From Breviolum minutum Mf 1.05b.01 (Eukaryota > Sar > Dinophyceae > Suessiales > Symbiodiniaceae), in the NCBI GenBank assembly GCA_000507305.1, contig DF239859.1, forward strand, positions 70,621-134,620: a stretch of 64,000 bases of DNA. Direction: 5' to 3'. A program made the translations under genes and the position numbers. Within the stretch, counting starts at the first letter, position 1, and each line of letters starts with the position of its first letter. Below the pieces are notes generated by a model that made no database searches, had not been told where the DNA came from, and worked only from the letters and a program-made list of their open reading frames with translations. Positions 21,794 through 33,959 of this stretch are shown piece after piece.

Positions 21794-24640
21794 TACTATG
21801 ACACTCTCTAACTGTAACTTTTGTGCGGTTGACAATCTAGGAGCATTCGATGGCTGTCTCCAACAGGATCCTCACCTGGACCTGCCCTGCCACAAATGTG
21901 GAAGAGTTTGAGGAATTTGTTGGATGGCGCTGCACCTGGAATATCCTGAAACATCAACAATGACAGTGTGTGCGGTACTAAAGTTGGTGACTTTTCAGAT
22001 TTCGGTTTTACGATCTCATCTTTGCCAGTATAATATAGTCTATTTCCGAAGGGGACTTATGTCAAAGCCTCTTGGCCTCCAAGTTTTTGGATCCTAGCTT
22101 GAACCTGCAATGAGTGGGCATAGCATTTGGATAGCTCACCATAGTGACAACACAACTTAAGCAAACGATAATTTCAATCCCATACTTGTTACAGATTTGC
22201 AGGTGAAAGGCACTACTTCAGTGTCAATGTTGGCCCATCTGCGAAAATACATTTGCCTCGAAGAGTCTGGCCAGAGATCCACTTCTCATTCGGATCACGG
22301 CGTTTTCCTCGGGACGCTAGTGCAGAGGAACACCCACCGATGGTACAAGATAAACCAAGATCCCTTGCAACATTCACATACCCGGACTTTGGATGCCAAA
22401 AAGATGTAGGCATGGCAAGGGATGGCAACGTATGACAAATCGGGAATCTTCGTTCAAGCTTCCTATCTTTGCCATCGAGAAGCCGAGAGGAGGGTGGCCA
22501 TTCATGGGAGGATTCTCGGAGTCCCTCCGATTGGAAGCAAACCTTGGGAGAAACTTGAACTCGCTGGACGTGCCATGGCATCGACCTCCTTTTTCCAGTG
22601 AGATCTGCTGTGGGAAGCTGTAAAGGTGGCTTTCGGATACTTTTTTTGGTGAAACAGCAGTGAATTCATTGAATGTTGGCTTCTATCATTGTTGTCGACG
22701 GGACTGCTCAGAATCTCCATCTTAAATAGAAGGGAAAGAATTGTGATATATAAAAACATGTGAGAAACCTCCATATTGCATTCTTGCCACAAATGCTCAC
22801 ATATTGTAGTTGCATCATGTTTTTGTGTGACAAACCTCTATATTGCATTCTTGCCCCCAAATGCCCACATTGTCACAAAAAGGAAGACACGGTATGTATG
22901 TGTGTCATGTGCGTGCTTGCTTACAACAGAAACATTTGATGAAAGGTTAACTCCCAAGCGATTAGGTTTACTTGCAGAATCAAGAGCTCAGTCGGTGACA
23001 ACAGATGTCATGAGTCATGCGCAGCCTTTTCATAGTTTTTTCAGCGCCACATACTAGGTACAGGGTGCCATGCTTGGTTTGATGCCCCTTGACATTGCCA
23101 TCCTCACTCCTTTTCGACTTTCTGCGCACTTCCATTTTCCGAGAGATGTAGTGAAATTATGAAATTCTCCCAGCCTTCTCACCCTGGACAAGGCATTCTT
23201 TTGCATCAATCCAAAATTAAAAGTCACTACTCGTCCCCTCCGATCCCACCCTTCAAGCTCCAAATGGCAGTGGGCAATCCCGGAGCCAACTGCACTACTA
23301 CTGCCCATTTTACCATTCCTGCTACCAGAATCAGAATTTGCTACCTTTTTCTTTGAAGAACTCAATTTTTTTCCGCCACCTTTCAGCTTTCAACCAAAAC
23401 AACTCAATTCGTCGTCCAAAAAACCGGACGCATTCTGCAAAGGGCACTCCGTGGGCCGCGACAAAGTCGACAAAGTGAGGAAAGACGAGTGACGAAAACG
23501 GATTTTCCACACGAAACAAGCCACACATCGCTGCACGAGGTCGAGGTCATCAGGTTTCATGATTGGGCTTCAAATTTCTTCAAACTCCTGGCAGCAATCT
23601 GGTTCCAACATCTACAAGTGCAGTTTGGAAGCATTCACAGAGATACGCGTGAACATGATTCAACATTCTTTTGGGCAAAGACCAAAAGTGAAACGGTTTT
23701 GACGGTTTTAACGGTGTATGGGTGTGGCCATTCAAGAAAAGATATCAAAAAGGAACATTCATCGAATTGATCGATCCAGATGTCACCAGGCCAGTCAACC
23801 TGAATCTTCCGCCAATGTCACAGATTTGAAGCATGTCTTGCTGAAGCCCACAGCCATGACCACAGAGTCTCAAGCTGAGTTTTCAATTGGACTGAATGGT
23901 GGTGAATGGCATGGCGTTGCACACGAGTTATCACGCATACACCGAGGCCGGATGAAAAGACTGGTCAAGCCCAGTATAAGGGAACCAATTCCCTCAGCAG
24001 CCAGGAAATGGAAAGGCAAGTGACAAGTGAAACCACCCGGGAAGAGAAATTCAGGGCCAGGGGACGGAAGTTTCCAAAGAATTTTGGACCAACTGCAATT
24101 GATTGACAACATATATAACAGCTATAACAATGATTGATTGAGCGCAAGGGAGTTCTACACGGTTTTTGGAAAGGGTGTGGAGCAAAAATTATGAAGTTGG
24201 GCTGTGATTTGTTGGGTGTGAATTAGTATGGTGAAAGTCCAACAAATCAGTGGCAACCTATGGTAATCTGTTTCAACATGTTCACAGGGTGGTTGCAACA
24301 TGCTCATTTGTCATCATTTGCTAGATGTTTGCAGCCCAGCAATAACACCTTAACAACCATGGGCAGGACCATACCAAGGCAAGCCCAGAGGCCCGGGGCA
24401 GAAACAGATTGAAGCTCAGTTGATGAGATCAGTCCATGAGCTGACACCCTTGAGGATCTTGGACATATGTATAATTTGTATATATATATAATATAAGGCT
24501 ATACTTATATAGCTATAAATATATTTTAACAATATATGGATCATATATAGATATATGTCCTTTAGAATTTTGAATTTGTGAATTCACAGAATGTGATATG
24601 ATTCAATGATAGACTCTTCATCTTCAATGACTGGTCTCTT
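21794..24640. other. Stretch without a recognised gene
   Basis: Contains a ~66 bp tandem duplication (AAACCTC-ATATTGCATTCTTG at 22765 and 22831) and AT-rich satellite-like DNA at 24465-24560. Overlapping charged frames between 23700 and 24105 could be exons, but two frames are equally protein-like. Confidence 0.4.
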
Positions 24641-24660
24641 AACTTGTTTTTTTCTTCCTA

Positions 24661-24831
24661 TTTTCTCATCGGTGGCATTGCGTGGCGTTTTTCAACGACG
24701 GCTCCTTTGATTCAGGGGCGACGGTGAAGGTCGCAGAACCTCGTTCTTGCAAGGCAGGGACAGAACACCCTTCAGGACTCGTTATTGTCGGATTGCACCT
24801 CAACATCAACGGCAACAACAAGAACACGTAG
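24661..24831 (+). CDS. Candidate C-terminal exon of an unrecognised gene
   Basis: An open stretch reading AFFNDGSFDSGATVKVAEPR, then CKAGTEHPSGLVIVGLHLN, ending TAG at 24829. The composition is protein-like and unlike the surrounding AT-rich DNA, and it is the best of the three frames. No ATG start was identified and no family was recognised. Confidence 0.3.
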   Translation, partial: FSHRWHCVAFFNDGSFDSGATVKVAEPRSCKAGTEHPSGLVIVGLHLNINGNNKNT

Positions 24832-27800
24832 CGAACATTTTACGAGCTCTTGGCACAGATGCTTCCACTGAGAAACTTGATTTGTACAACAACTTCCGAA
24901 GTAGACTGGACAGAATGCCTAGATGATGTCATAGAGTAAAGTGAGAACTTTGAAGGGTGGCGGTGTCCAAAAAATCCGTGTACACAATACATCAATGATG
25001 TCGGGCCAACTTTCCTTTTGGTGACCTCATTTGTGATAGGGACTTTCTTTACCTGGTATGCCAGGTGACGGGGGTGTCCATGAACACGAGTATGAAATTC
25101 CATCTCCTGAGAACCTGGATTCCTTATATACATCCGAGGCTCCGGGGTGGAGGGACAGTTTTCATTGCAACATAGAGATGACATCTGACATTTCGCTTGG
25201 CCCATTGGCAGAAGGCCGTATGGGCCGAAACATGCCGAACCTGTGAAACAGTCAAAGGAGTCAAAGTTAAGTTTCCCCCCCCCATGGTTTGGCCGCTGCC
25301 ACTGGCCACTGCTTGCCCAGGAGGACACTCGCTACTTGGCCGAAAATCAGCTCACGACGCGTCTTTGAAAGTGGCAACGCCACAGTGACAGAATTTACCT
25401 CGAAAAATGATGGGAGTTGGGGTCCAAATTGGCGGCCACTGACGACTTCGTGATATTTGAACATTGCTATTCAATGCTGTTCATAATCTGATAGACCCAA
25501 TCCTTGCCCAACAAAGGGATCTAAAGGGAGCATTTTCAGAGACGGACAAGTTGTCGCCGGTTGGGAGGTTAGGAACGTGGACTATTTATGAATATGTAAA
25601 CAACTGTAAGCAACTTGGAAATGATCAAACAATGCAGCTGACAAGCAATGCGTCATGTTGTGTCATGTTTGCGAGTCGCCCTTCAGAGATTCCATTGGAA
25701 AATGAAAGACCATGAGATGTGCGAAAAAATTGTTTGCTGAGACATAGTGAAACCGAAGGCAAGGCGTATATATAATTTGAAATATAATAATGTATTATAC
25801 ATATATGCTTTATACGGTATAACAAAAAGGCCAGGTAGAGGTCCTCATGGGTTCACTTCCCCCCGGCAAAGTTCAGGTGGTGCGCAGCCAAAGCTGATCC
25901 TTGGGTCAAATTTTATCACATCAAAGCGACGAAATTCTGTGACTCATGGTGTCCCACACAGGAGGCGGGAAGTAGGCAGTGGACAGCACAGATGATTTCC
26001 CGCCTCTCAGATTGTGTTTAGGTGTGAACTGTCCAAATATGCATTTTATGATATTTTATGGATATTACATGATTATATTGAGCATAAGCAACCGCATGCA
26101 ACCCGCAAATAAGCCATCATCAATTTCCTAGCAAGAGTGAATTTCCATAATATATGTATATATATATTTATATATTTATTTATATACACCCACAGTTCTC
26201 AATGGTCTGGAACCCCCAGTCCAAGTCGTGTGAGTTTCCCTGGGATGGAAGATGTGTTGAATTGAAGTTCGTCCACTTCTCAGACTTTTGTTATTTTGGA
26301 TATATCTTTTGAAATTTTGTTTGTGTTTATGAGTTTTCGCGTCCAATCTTCATTGAAACACCATCTCCATCAGCTCGCAGGGGAAGTCGATGCTTCTTTC
26401 ACCTCCTGCGCAATCCATGGACACGGAATGCAATGGGGCTCTTGACTTTGCCTGCTTGGCGGGTCTTTGATACCAAATGTTAGGTATGACAAAATATTCA
26501 CGATTTTTTGGGAGAAAGTAGTGTATTCACTTTGCAGCAGGTACTAGGTATCAGGGTATCAGGGCACAGGTTCAGTTTCTGAGGATGAAAAAATTGACAA
26601 TGGAGAAAAACGCACACATTGAGATCCCAAGAGATTCTCATGATGCCAGGCTCGACGCGCTCATCACCTGCGCAGACATTGATGCGAGAGCAGCAGGCGC
26701 GACCCGGATCCGATGCAGAAAAGTGTCACATGAATCAGGCAGTCATGTAGCGTAATGTAGCCTCAGTATTCTCTGTCCATTCATTCCTTGGAATTCCACG
26801 GTTTACACTCTCTCTCGCACAAATCTTCATGGTTTACGCTAAGTTCGTTTCTTTTTTTTGCACGGCCTGAAATAAGAATACGCTGGCTGTGATCTATGCG
26901 TGTTTCAGATATTACATGAGAGGCGTCGATGCGAGAGCAGAGAAAGGGAGACTGGGAGACTTTCACTTTTCTTTCATCCTGCCTTTGGACTCTAAAGTCT
27001 TGATGAGTCTTGCGTTTTTTCGTTTTGATTGCGTTGGTTTTTGTATAGGTCTCGCAACATGATGCGCTTTTCATTTGTAATGCTTTCCAGTCTTCACCTT
27101 TTTTTTCACTGCCTTATTTAGAGGTTTAGCATTTTACCCTTGCAGGCAATGGAACTGGTGTGCCACCCATGTGGCTGACAGTGGCCTCCAACGTTTGTCT
27201 CGCACTGCTCCACAGCTGCAGAATTTAGATGACTGGCTTTGGTGCAGGGTGAAGGATGCGAAGGATGTGAAGGGAGATGGATGAGCAATGGAACCCACAT
27301 GAATCGACCTGAATCCTATGTGATGCTTGCAAGCTTTGCTTCTGTTGCTAGGCCTGCAAAGCTTTGCCATGCATCGCATATGCATCGCTTCCCTGAGGTA
27401 CACTGTCGAATTCTGCATGTGGCTGTGGGTGCTGCCTCTGACCCGTGCAATGCGAGATCGCTTCTTGTTGTCGCTTGGATTCAAATGGAGGAGGTGTTGT
27501 TTTTTAGATTCCTGCTTCTGCTTTTTTGTTTTTTCCTTGTTTTTCCTGCTGTTGGCTTTTGTCTTCTGTTGGCTTCTGTTGGCCGTGGCTTTTTGGCTTT
27601 TTGATTCTGTTGGCTATTCAACATATCGAAGAATGACAAGGAACTACATAGAAATGCTGGCTTTTGGCCTGTGTTGGCTTCAGGTGATTTTCTGCTTCTT
27701 CTTCTTCTTGTTCATGTTGTTGCTGTTGTTGTTTTGCTGCTGCCTGGGCTGCATACCGGGAGAAGGCGCTGCGCCCCCCAAACCCTCCTCCAGCTTTGGG

Positions 27801-29083
27801 ATTTTTGATATGAGATTCTATGACATTCTTTGGTTTTGTTTTTGTTTTTTGTTGTTTGCTCTACTGTTCCTCGTTAGTTGCTGGTCGTTTGCTATTGCTT
27901 GTTATATCGTTTGTTATGCTGTTCGTGGTAATGTTGGTGATGTGATTCTCTATGACTTTGTGACATCCTTTATGATACTATTGCTTTCTTTACTAATTAC
28001 ATGGTTTCTTACATGGTGTTGCTTCTGGTTGCTTTTTGTTGCTTGTCCGTGATTTTGTTTTCAAATTTGCCTGGCTAAAAGAGAAAACACAATGGATATT
28101 ATGGCAAATCAATGTTGAAAAATGAAATGGACATATCGAGGAATGAAGTAAACATGGTGAACAATCGCGGAAACATGCGAAAACAATTGTGGAAAATGCA
28201 ACGTGGAAATAATCCTGGTGGACACTGCGAGTCAGGTTTTCATATTTTTATGTCATGCCGAATGAAGCAACATACTACCAAGCAAAACCAAAATGCCATA
28301 AAATCAAATGAAAACATTCAACCACTCAAATCTGCATAGTTAAACCTGCACGAAATAGAGTGAAATGAGAGCAGCATATAGCTAATTCAAAGGAAAAGGC
28401 CGCAACATCTCAAAATTGTGAACCTAGTAGCAAAACAGAGAAACAAGAAAAAAATTGAAGAAACGCGTGAAACCTGCGAAACGACTACACGGAATCTAGC
28501 AAGACCGGTAGGGAATTGAGGAAAAGACCACAAAACCGAAGAAAACGCTGAAAACTGACAAGAACATGTATCAAGATGAGAGGGAAATACAAAAACGAGA
28601 GGAAAACACATGAAACAGCAACAAAAATAACATCGCACTTTTTCAAATGTCAGGTGTTTAGATGTGTTTGGGTTCCGTGATTTCATGTTTTTCATGATTC
28701 ATGATGCTTCACGATGGTTCGGCGGCAAAATGACGAAAACTGTATACGGGGATGCCATGGAATTACAAAGGTTGCCCGAAGAAAAGACATCTCAGGATTG
28801 ACTTTTTCATCATCTTGACAGGATATGCGCCTTGGCAGAAAGCTCACAGTGTAGTTAGGTTGCCAGCGCACTGGCACAGTGACTTGAGCCTAAAGATTCT
28901 GTGCTGCTTGAGCTGGAATGCAATGTGAGCCTAGTTCCAATGGTCAACAAAAACAAGTCATTCCAGTCCTGCATTCCATCTTCAACACATCTTCAGGCTT
29001 AGGTTTCTTTTCAGGGTATTTCTATGTATTACTTTGATATGTTTTGTGCAGATGGGAAGTCCCTCCCAACTGCCCCGCACCAG
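24832..29083. other. Long stretch with AT-rich simple repeats and no recognised gene
   Basis: AT-rich TATA-type tracts occur at about 25765-25830 and 26145-26190. A T-rich region at 27500-28050 gives long hydrophobic frames of low complexity that are not credible proteins. Exons for S1-S3 of channel gene B would be expected in the right part but were not found. Confidence 0.45.
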
Positions 29084-30529
29084 GTGGAAATCGTTCTTTT
29101 GGCTGTTGGATTGACGGTTGGCAGTTTCGGCTTGCTGCGTGCACTGCGAATTGTTCGCATTCTGCGTCTTTTGGTCGCAATGAAGCGGAGAGAACAGTCG
29201 AAAGTACCGTAGGTTTGCTTACAGAATTTAGCCACGGTACCCAGCTTGAAAGTGGTGCACTCTTCCTCGGGTGTATTATTATCACAGACAGGAATAAGTT
29301 ATAGAACTTCTATAAGAAAACAAATATTTATGAGGCGCGAAGAGAGAGAGAGAGAGAGAGAGTACCCAGTTCATCAGATAATACGCTACACACTGGTATT
29401 GTATATATGCAGATTTGTCCCACAGACATGCAGAACCTCCTAATCAGTCCAGTATATTCCAGCATACGTTTTAGCAACGGTGCATTCGAAGACAGGGAAT
29501 GCATTCAGCCTCACATCCTGTCATTGCCCATCGAATTGATTTCACAGCAGGATCCAAGCAGAATTTGAGTTCACTCCTGATGAACAAATCTTCTGCGCAG
29601 TCCCATCACCATCATCACCATTTAAGTCAGATTTTTGAATTAGATCCGCCAATTTGGACTTGCTTGCAGTTCCATCCCTGGTTCATGGCTTTTCCAGAGT
29701 GCCAACGGCACTGCTGCTAGTGCATAGGCTTCCCAACCTGCAAATGCCCACGGCATCTGCACGACTTGACTCTAGATCTGATTTTTTCCCAAACAACAAA
29801 AAAGCGCCGTCGGCGCCCTATTTATTACCTCTAAAATTGGTTTTTGGAATCATTAGCAAGTTTGGTTGTATTGATTTTCACCTTTTGATTTACAACAGTA
29901 TTCTCTCAACATCTCTCCACAATGTTATCGTTACTTTGAATTAAGTTCATCATGAACCGAACCTTTAAACATGAAATTGACTTTTGAATGCATTTGCTTG
30001 CAGGCAAGTTTGTCAATTTGTTCAATCTCCACGTCATGTCAATATGTCACCATTTTTGTGGACTGGGGCCAATCATTAGGATCCATGATAAAGTAGGGAT
30101 TTGTTCAGAGACTTCGAAACTTCTCTGAGGTTTACTGAAACTCTTTCGAAAGATTCCATATTTGAAAGAGCAACTTGGCAGTTTGGATGTATGGCTCCTA
30201 TGGCGGTACATCCCCCACCGCCCCGACAGCTGCAGTCCTTGCAGTCTGAGTGTTGGCTCTCTCTCATCTGTCTGTCCTCAGACATCCTCAGACTGGAGGA
30301 AACCAGTGTAAGTTTTTCTGATGGAAGATAGTTTTGCGTCAGGGTTGTTTTCATTGGAGTTAGTTGATTCGAAGGAACCACCGCTTGCATGCTGCGTGCA
30401 ACAGTATCCGCGGCGGAACATGTTTTTGCAGACTCTCCCGCCTGCTACGAGGTTGCAAAAACTGGTGAATATGACCTCAACTTGCATGAAGACTCTGGGT
30501 TGGTCTTTCATTTTCTGCTTTGTGATCAT
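29084..30529 (+). CDS. Voltage-gated cation channel gene B: S4 and S5 exons
   Basis: An exon at about 29084-29190 reads EIVLLAVGLTVG then SFGLLRALRIVRILRLL: Arg at every third position, the S4 voltage-sensor signature; a GTCGCA donor could follow the last Leu. The second exon, about 30452-30529, reads LQKLVNMTSTCMKTLGWSF then IFCFVIM: the S4-S5 linker and S5, ending at a GC donor. Acceptor candidates are CACCAG (29083) and TACGAG (30451). These match the order and spacing expected before the pore exons at 33960. An overlapping frame across the S4 exon is also open but lacks any motif. S1-S3 not seen. Whether the full channel has one or four such repeats is unknown. Confidence 0.65.
29339..29362. 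repeat. (GA)n microsatellite
   Basis: About 12 uninterrupted GA units in the intron after the S4 exon of channel gene B. Confidence 0.95.
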
Positions 30530-32166
30530 GCAGCTTGGCTTTGATCAGATTTTGCCGAGTAAGGCTTCTCAAGGTAACAAATTTCAGCTTAAGGCTGCTC
30601 ACTTCCACCATGCAACGTAAAGATTGATCATGAGACCAGGATCACTTAGCACTGAGATGCAAAGATCGTCGAGTCAGAGGAAGAGGTTTCACAGATCGTT
30701 TCCTCTCCGATGGTCTAACTACTCAATGCAACTTTTGGGATCTTTTGGGGATGGTTTCCACCTCAATGCATCACGTCCTTCTTCTTGCATGGCATGGGGG
30801 CATCCATTTTTACCTTTCAGTTTCATCCACTCGTGGTCATCAGTGAGAAATGCCCTCTGCGTTTCTTCATTTTGTCCTGCGATCATCGCACACTCATCAC
30901 ATTTTGTTTGATGACTGGGGGTCTAGAGTTTAGTTTAGCCTGACAGCTGAAAAGGCTCAGCAGATAGAATCTGAGATCACTAAGGACAATTTGGGCAATG
31001 CTGATTGTTGAGTTTGTCCATCCGTTTCTTGCTGTTGAGGGAACAGAATTGAGTCTGAGGAAAGGGGGCAGAATGGGTGAAACGTGAAACAATCAAATCG
31101 TTGAAAGAATCGAGATTAAGAGATTCTAAGAGTTGCCTCGAAAAGGCGCTTCCCCAGCCGACCTTTCACGTGATCCAAGGCTCATTCTGGAGTTGCACGA
31201 GAGTGTCTTTGGCAGCACAGGTCTTTTCAACCACTGGAGTCTTGAACCCCTTAGCATATGACTTCTTTCCCACCATTTTATGAATCACTTCCCACTTTCT
31301 GCATTTTATGCATTCTTTTTCCTTCGAACTTGCCTCGGGGACAATGCAGAATTTGTAGTCTTGAGGCTTTCCAGTCTGGGCATGTCAGCTGAAATTTTCA
31401 TCTCTAAACTTGGGCAAGGCTAATCAGCTAATCGCAGCTTTAAATGGCCAGAAATTCAATTTCGATTCTGAGTAGATCTGAGAGTTATGCTAAGTGAGAA
31501 CTCTGAATTTTTCGTGAACTGGACTTGTCTCGGACATGACGTCATTGGCTCGAGATATGACATGATTTGACCCCCGCAGTGCCCTGGGGGAGTCCTCGGG
31601 TCAGATGGCAGAATGCACGTTTCGGATCTGGTGCTTGGTGCTATTGCCAACTGCATTCGCCCAGGTTGAGATGTGTCATGCAGAAACTCAGCCACGGATA
31701 CCATCACGTACATGTTTTTGATGTTTTGTTGATGTATTTTTCTGAATCTTTCGGGGGGTTTCAAGTTTGGAGTGGATCAGCCGTTAAAGACCAATATACC
31801 ACTGGTACCTCCATGTAAAACACCAAGAAACGCCAAGAATGCAAATGCCGTCAAAAGCCGTTAAATGCCGTTAAATGCCCACGGCTTAATCGTTAGATTG
31901 GTGCCCTGCCCGAAAATGTTTGAAAGCACGCCCGCGAAAGCCAGGAATGCAAAACCTGTCATTTGTTTGACCACGATTTGTCCTGGCACTGTGCCCTGGC
32001 TGATGTTTTAATTTTCTTTGCTGCCGCGTGTAGTCACTGTAGTCCTTAGTTGGCGACCTTTTTCTACAAGGATTTTCAAGTCGGCAGTAAGATCATCAGG
32101 CCATTGCGCGCATACTTCCAACGAAAAATATTTTGCCAAGCCAGTTGGGTATACGGATCTTGCAAG
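30530..32166. other. Intron sequence of channel gene B, no further exon recognised
   Basis: Lies between the S5 exon and the cysteine-rich exons. Open frames around 30624-30905 and 31567-31690 have no family motif. Confidence 0.4.
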
Positions 32167-33130
32167 GTTTGGAATGCAATCCTGGTTTTGACCTTTGGGT
32201 GGACGGCTGCTTCTCACCTTGCCCCATTGGCGAGTACCGTTACGGCTACACTTGTCAGAAATGTTATGCCAATTGCAATGTTGCTCAGATGCATCAACGC
32301 TATGCTTTGAATTTGACGTAGGAGTCCGAGTTACTGAAGTTACTGTTGCTTCACACTTGGCCCCGTGCTTTGCCATGAGGTTTGTGTGGGTGGACTTGCT
32401 CATGAATGTCAGGTATGTGCTGATGGCTTTACGTTTGACTTCCGAGGGCTTTGTGTGAGACAATGCAACATCGGGAGATGCTGGGCTAAGGTCGGGAAAA
32501 CATGTTGCTGTGTTGCTTCCAACAAACATTCGACACAGGATTCACATTTCGATTCACATGGCTTCACATAATTTCGTTTCGAGTTTTGGAGAACGGTTCG
32601 GTCATTGTGCGGATTCACAGCGTGTTCGATCTTAGGATATGCATCACTTGATGGGTTGAGATGTGACGACTGCGATGCCTACTGTCGCGCCTGTATCGCG
32701 GGCTCTCGCATTGCATGCACAGCGTGCTATTCGGGTTATACTCTGCGAGTCCTGGACACCAATACCACCACAGGTGAGTGCATGCAAGATTGCCCAAAAG
32801 GCTTTTTCCGTGATGCACCGAACGATTTACGATGTATCCAGTGTGGACAGTCTTGTTTGGACTGCAACTCATTGTACAACTGTTTCGAATGTGAAACTGG
32901 AGCCACACTTTTTCGTGGAATTTGTTATTTGGATCCCACCAGCACAGTGGATCAAACGGTGGATTTGCAAACTTATTTGTCGTCGGGAGCTGGTGCTACT
33001 TGGAACTCAGAAGATGCACCCAGCTGGACGTTGCTTACCTCGCAGACCCGACGTCTCTTTGAAGAAGATGCATTTGAAGCTTTCCATTGGGATCCCACCA
33101 ATCCAGCTGCATGGTCACCCAGGATGCACA
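32167..33130 (+). CDS. Cysteine-rich furin-like-repeat protein, three exons
   Basis: Three exons with regularly spaced Cys pairs. Exon 1 (about 32167-32279): CNPGFDLWVDGCFSPCP...CQKCYANCN. Exon 2 (32380-about 32473) starts VCVGGLAHECQVCADGF; intron 32280-32379 is exactly 100 bp, GT-AG, and the join is in phase 0. Exon 3 (about 32636-33130): YASLDGLRCDDCDAYC...ACYSGYTL...CPKGFF...CIQCGQSCLDC...CFECETG, then a Cys-free acidic tail; GTGAGT follows at 33131. The C-x2-C spacing and CPxGxY/F steps are typical of growth-factor-receptor/furin-like repeats in secreted or membrane proteins. No signal peptide or membrane segment is in view. The exons lie between the S5 and pore exons of channel gene B on the same strand, so they are either a nested or transposed gene fragment or, less likely, an insert in the channel's outer loop. 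Confidence 0.7.
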
Positions 33131-33959
33131 GTGAGTGATGCCCCGGGCCCCGCAATCCCCACGGCAGCGCCAATCGAGCACATGAGATGCATGCGACGCG
33201 CACTTCAGATGTCGTGACTGTTGGTGTGTGCCAATGTTTCACCTCGCACCATCTCACATGTACAGCAAAGAAAAATCGGACTCCCAATCATGGATGTTTG
33301 ACTCCGTATACCATGGAAATGATTTGGACATCATTGGAACTGATTTTATGATATATTAAAAAGATTTCAAGATATTATGTAAGATATCGTTGACGGATGG
33401 ATTTCACATTCTCAAGTCCTGAAACTTTCAGTTGACGCCTTGGTGCCCCAAGGCAAAGATCTCTTTGGGGGTGATGAGCAGATTGTCAGGGCAGCTTCCA
33501 CCGTTCCTCGCCTCAGCCAAGTGGCCTTCTGAAAGAATGGACGAATCTGCAGAATCTAAATGTTTTTAGTGTGATTTACTCCTTGAACGACTTATGAAAT
33601 CATGTGACTTGGATTGTCAATTTGGGTTGCTTATGTGAAGGGTGTGCTCGGGATCCAATCATGGGGACTCGCTGATTCTTGCAATTCCAAAGGGCCTTGA
33701 AGGCTTTCAGGGTAGACGATACCAAGGATAGTCGTTCTGCCAGCTGGAGGATCATTTTTCGCAGGTGTTCATTTTTGTTGAGCCCTTACAGCCCTTATCA
33801 ATCAATGCATGGTTGTGTTACTTCTACGCGCTTGTGCTACTTGATCTTTGCAACTGCTTCTCTCAGCATCATCGGTTATACATCTTTGTTTGAGCCGTTT
33901 TCAAGCTCTGCCACTGCCTTTTTGAATAACTCAAACCCGCTTTGAATGCTGCATTCCAG
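33131..33959. other. Intergenic or intronic DNA before the gene B pore exon
   Basis: No exon could be supported. A frame at 33679-33945 ends just before the exon acceptor and looks non-coding. Confidence 0.4.

Noticed and set aside
24840-25328. 162-residue minus-strand open frame
   Set aside because: No motif, Ser/Pro/His-rich composition typical of a chance frame; no support from neighbours.
27327-28052. 241-residue hydrophobic open frame
   Set aside because: T-rich low-complexity DNA gives runs of Phe, Leu and Cys in two overlapping frames; no motif and no credible start.
29044-29304. 86-residue frame overlapping the S4 exon
   Set aside because: The alternative frame has the regular Arg spacing of S4; this one has no motif.
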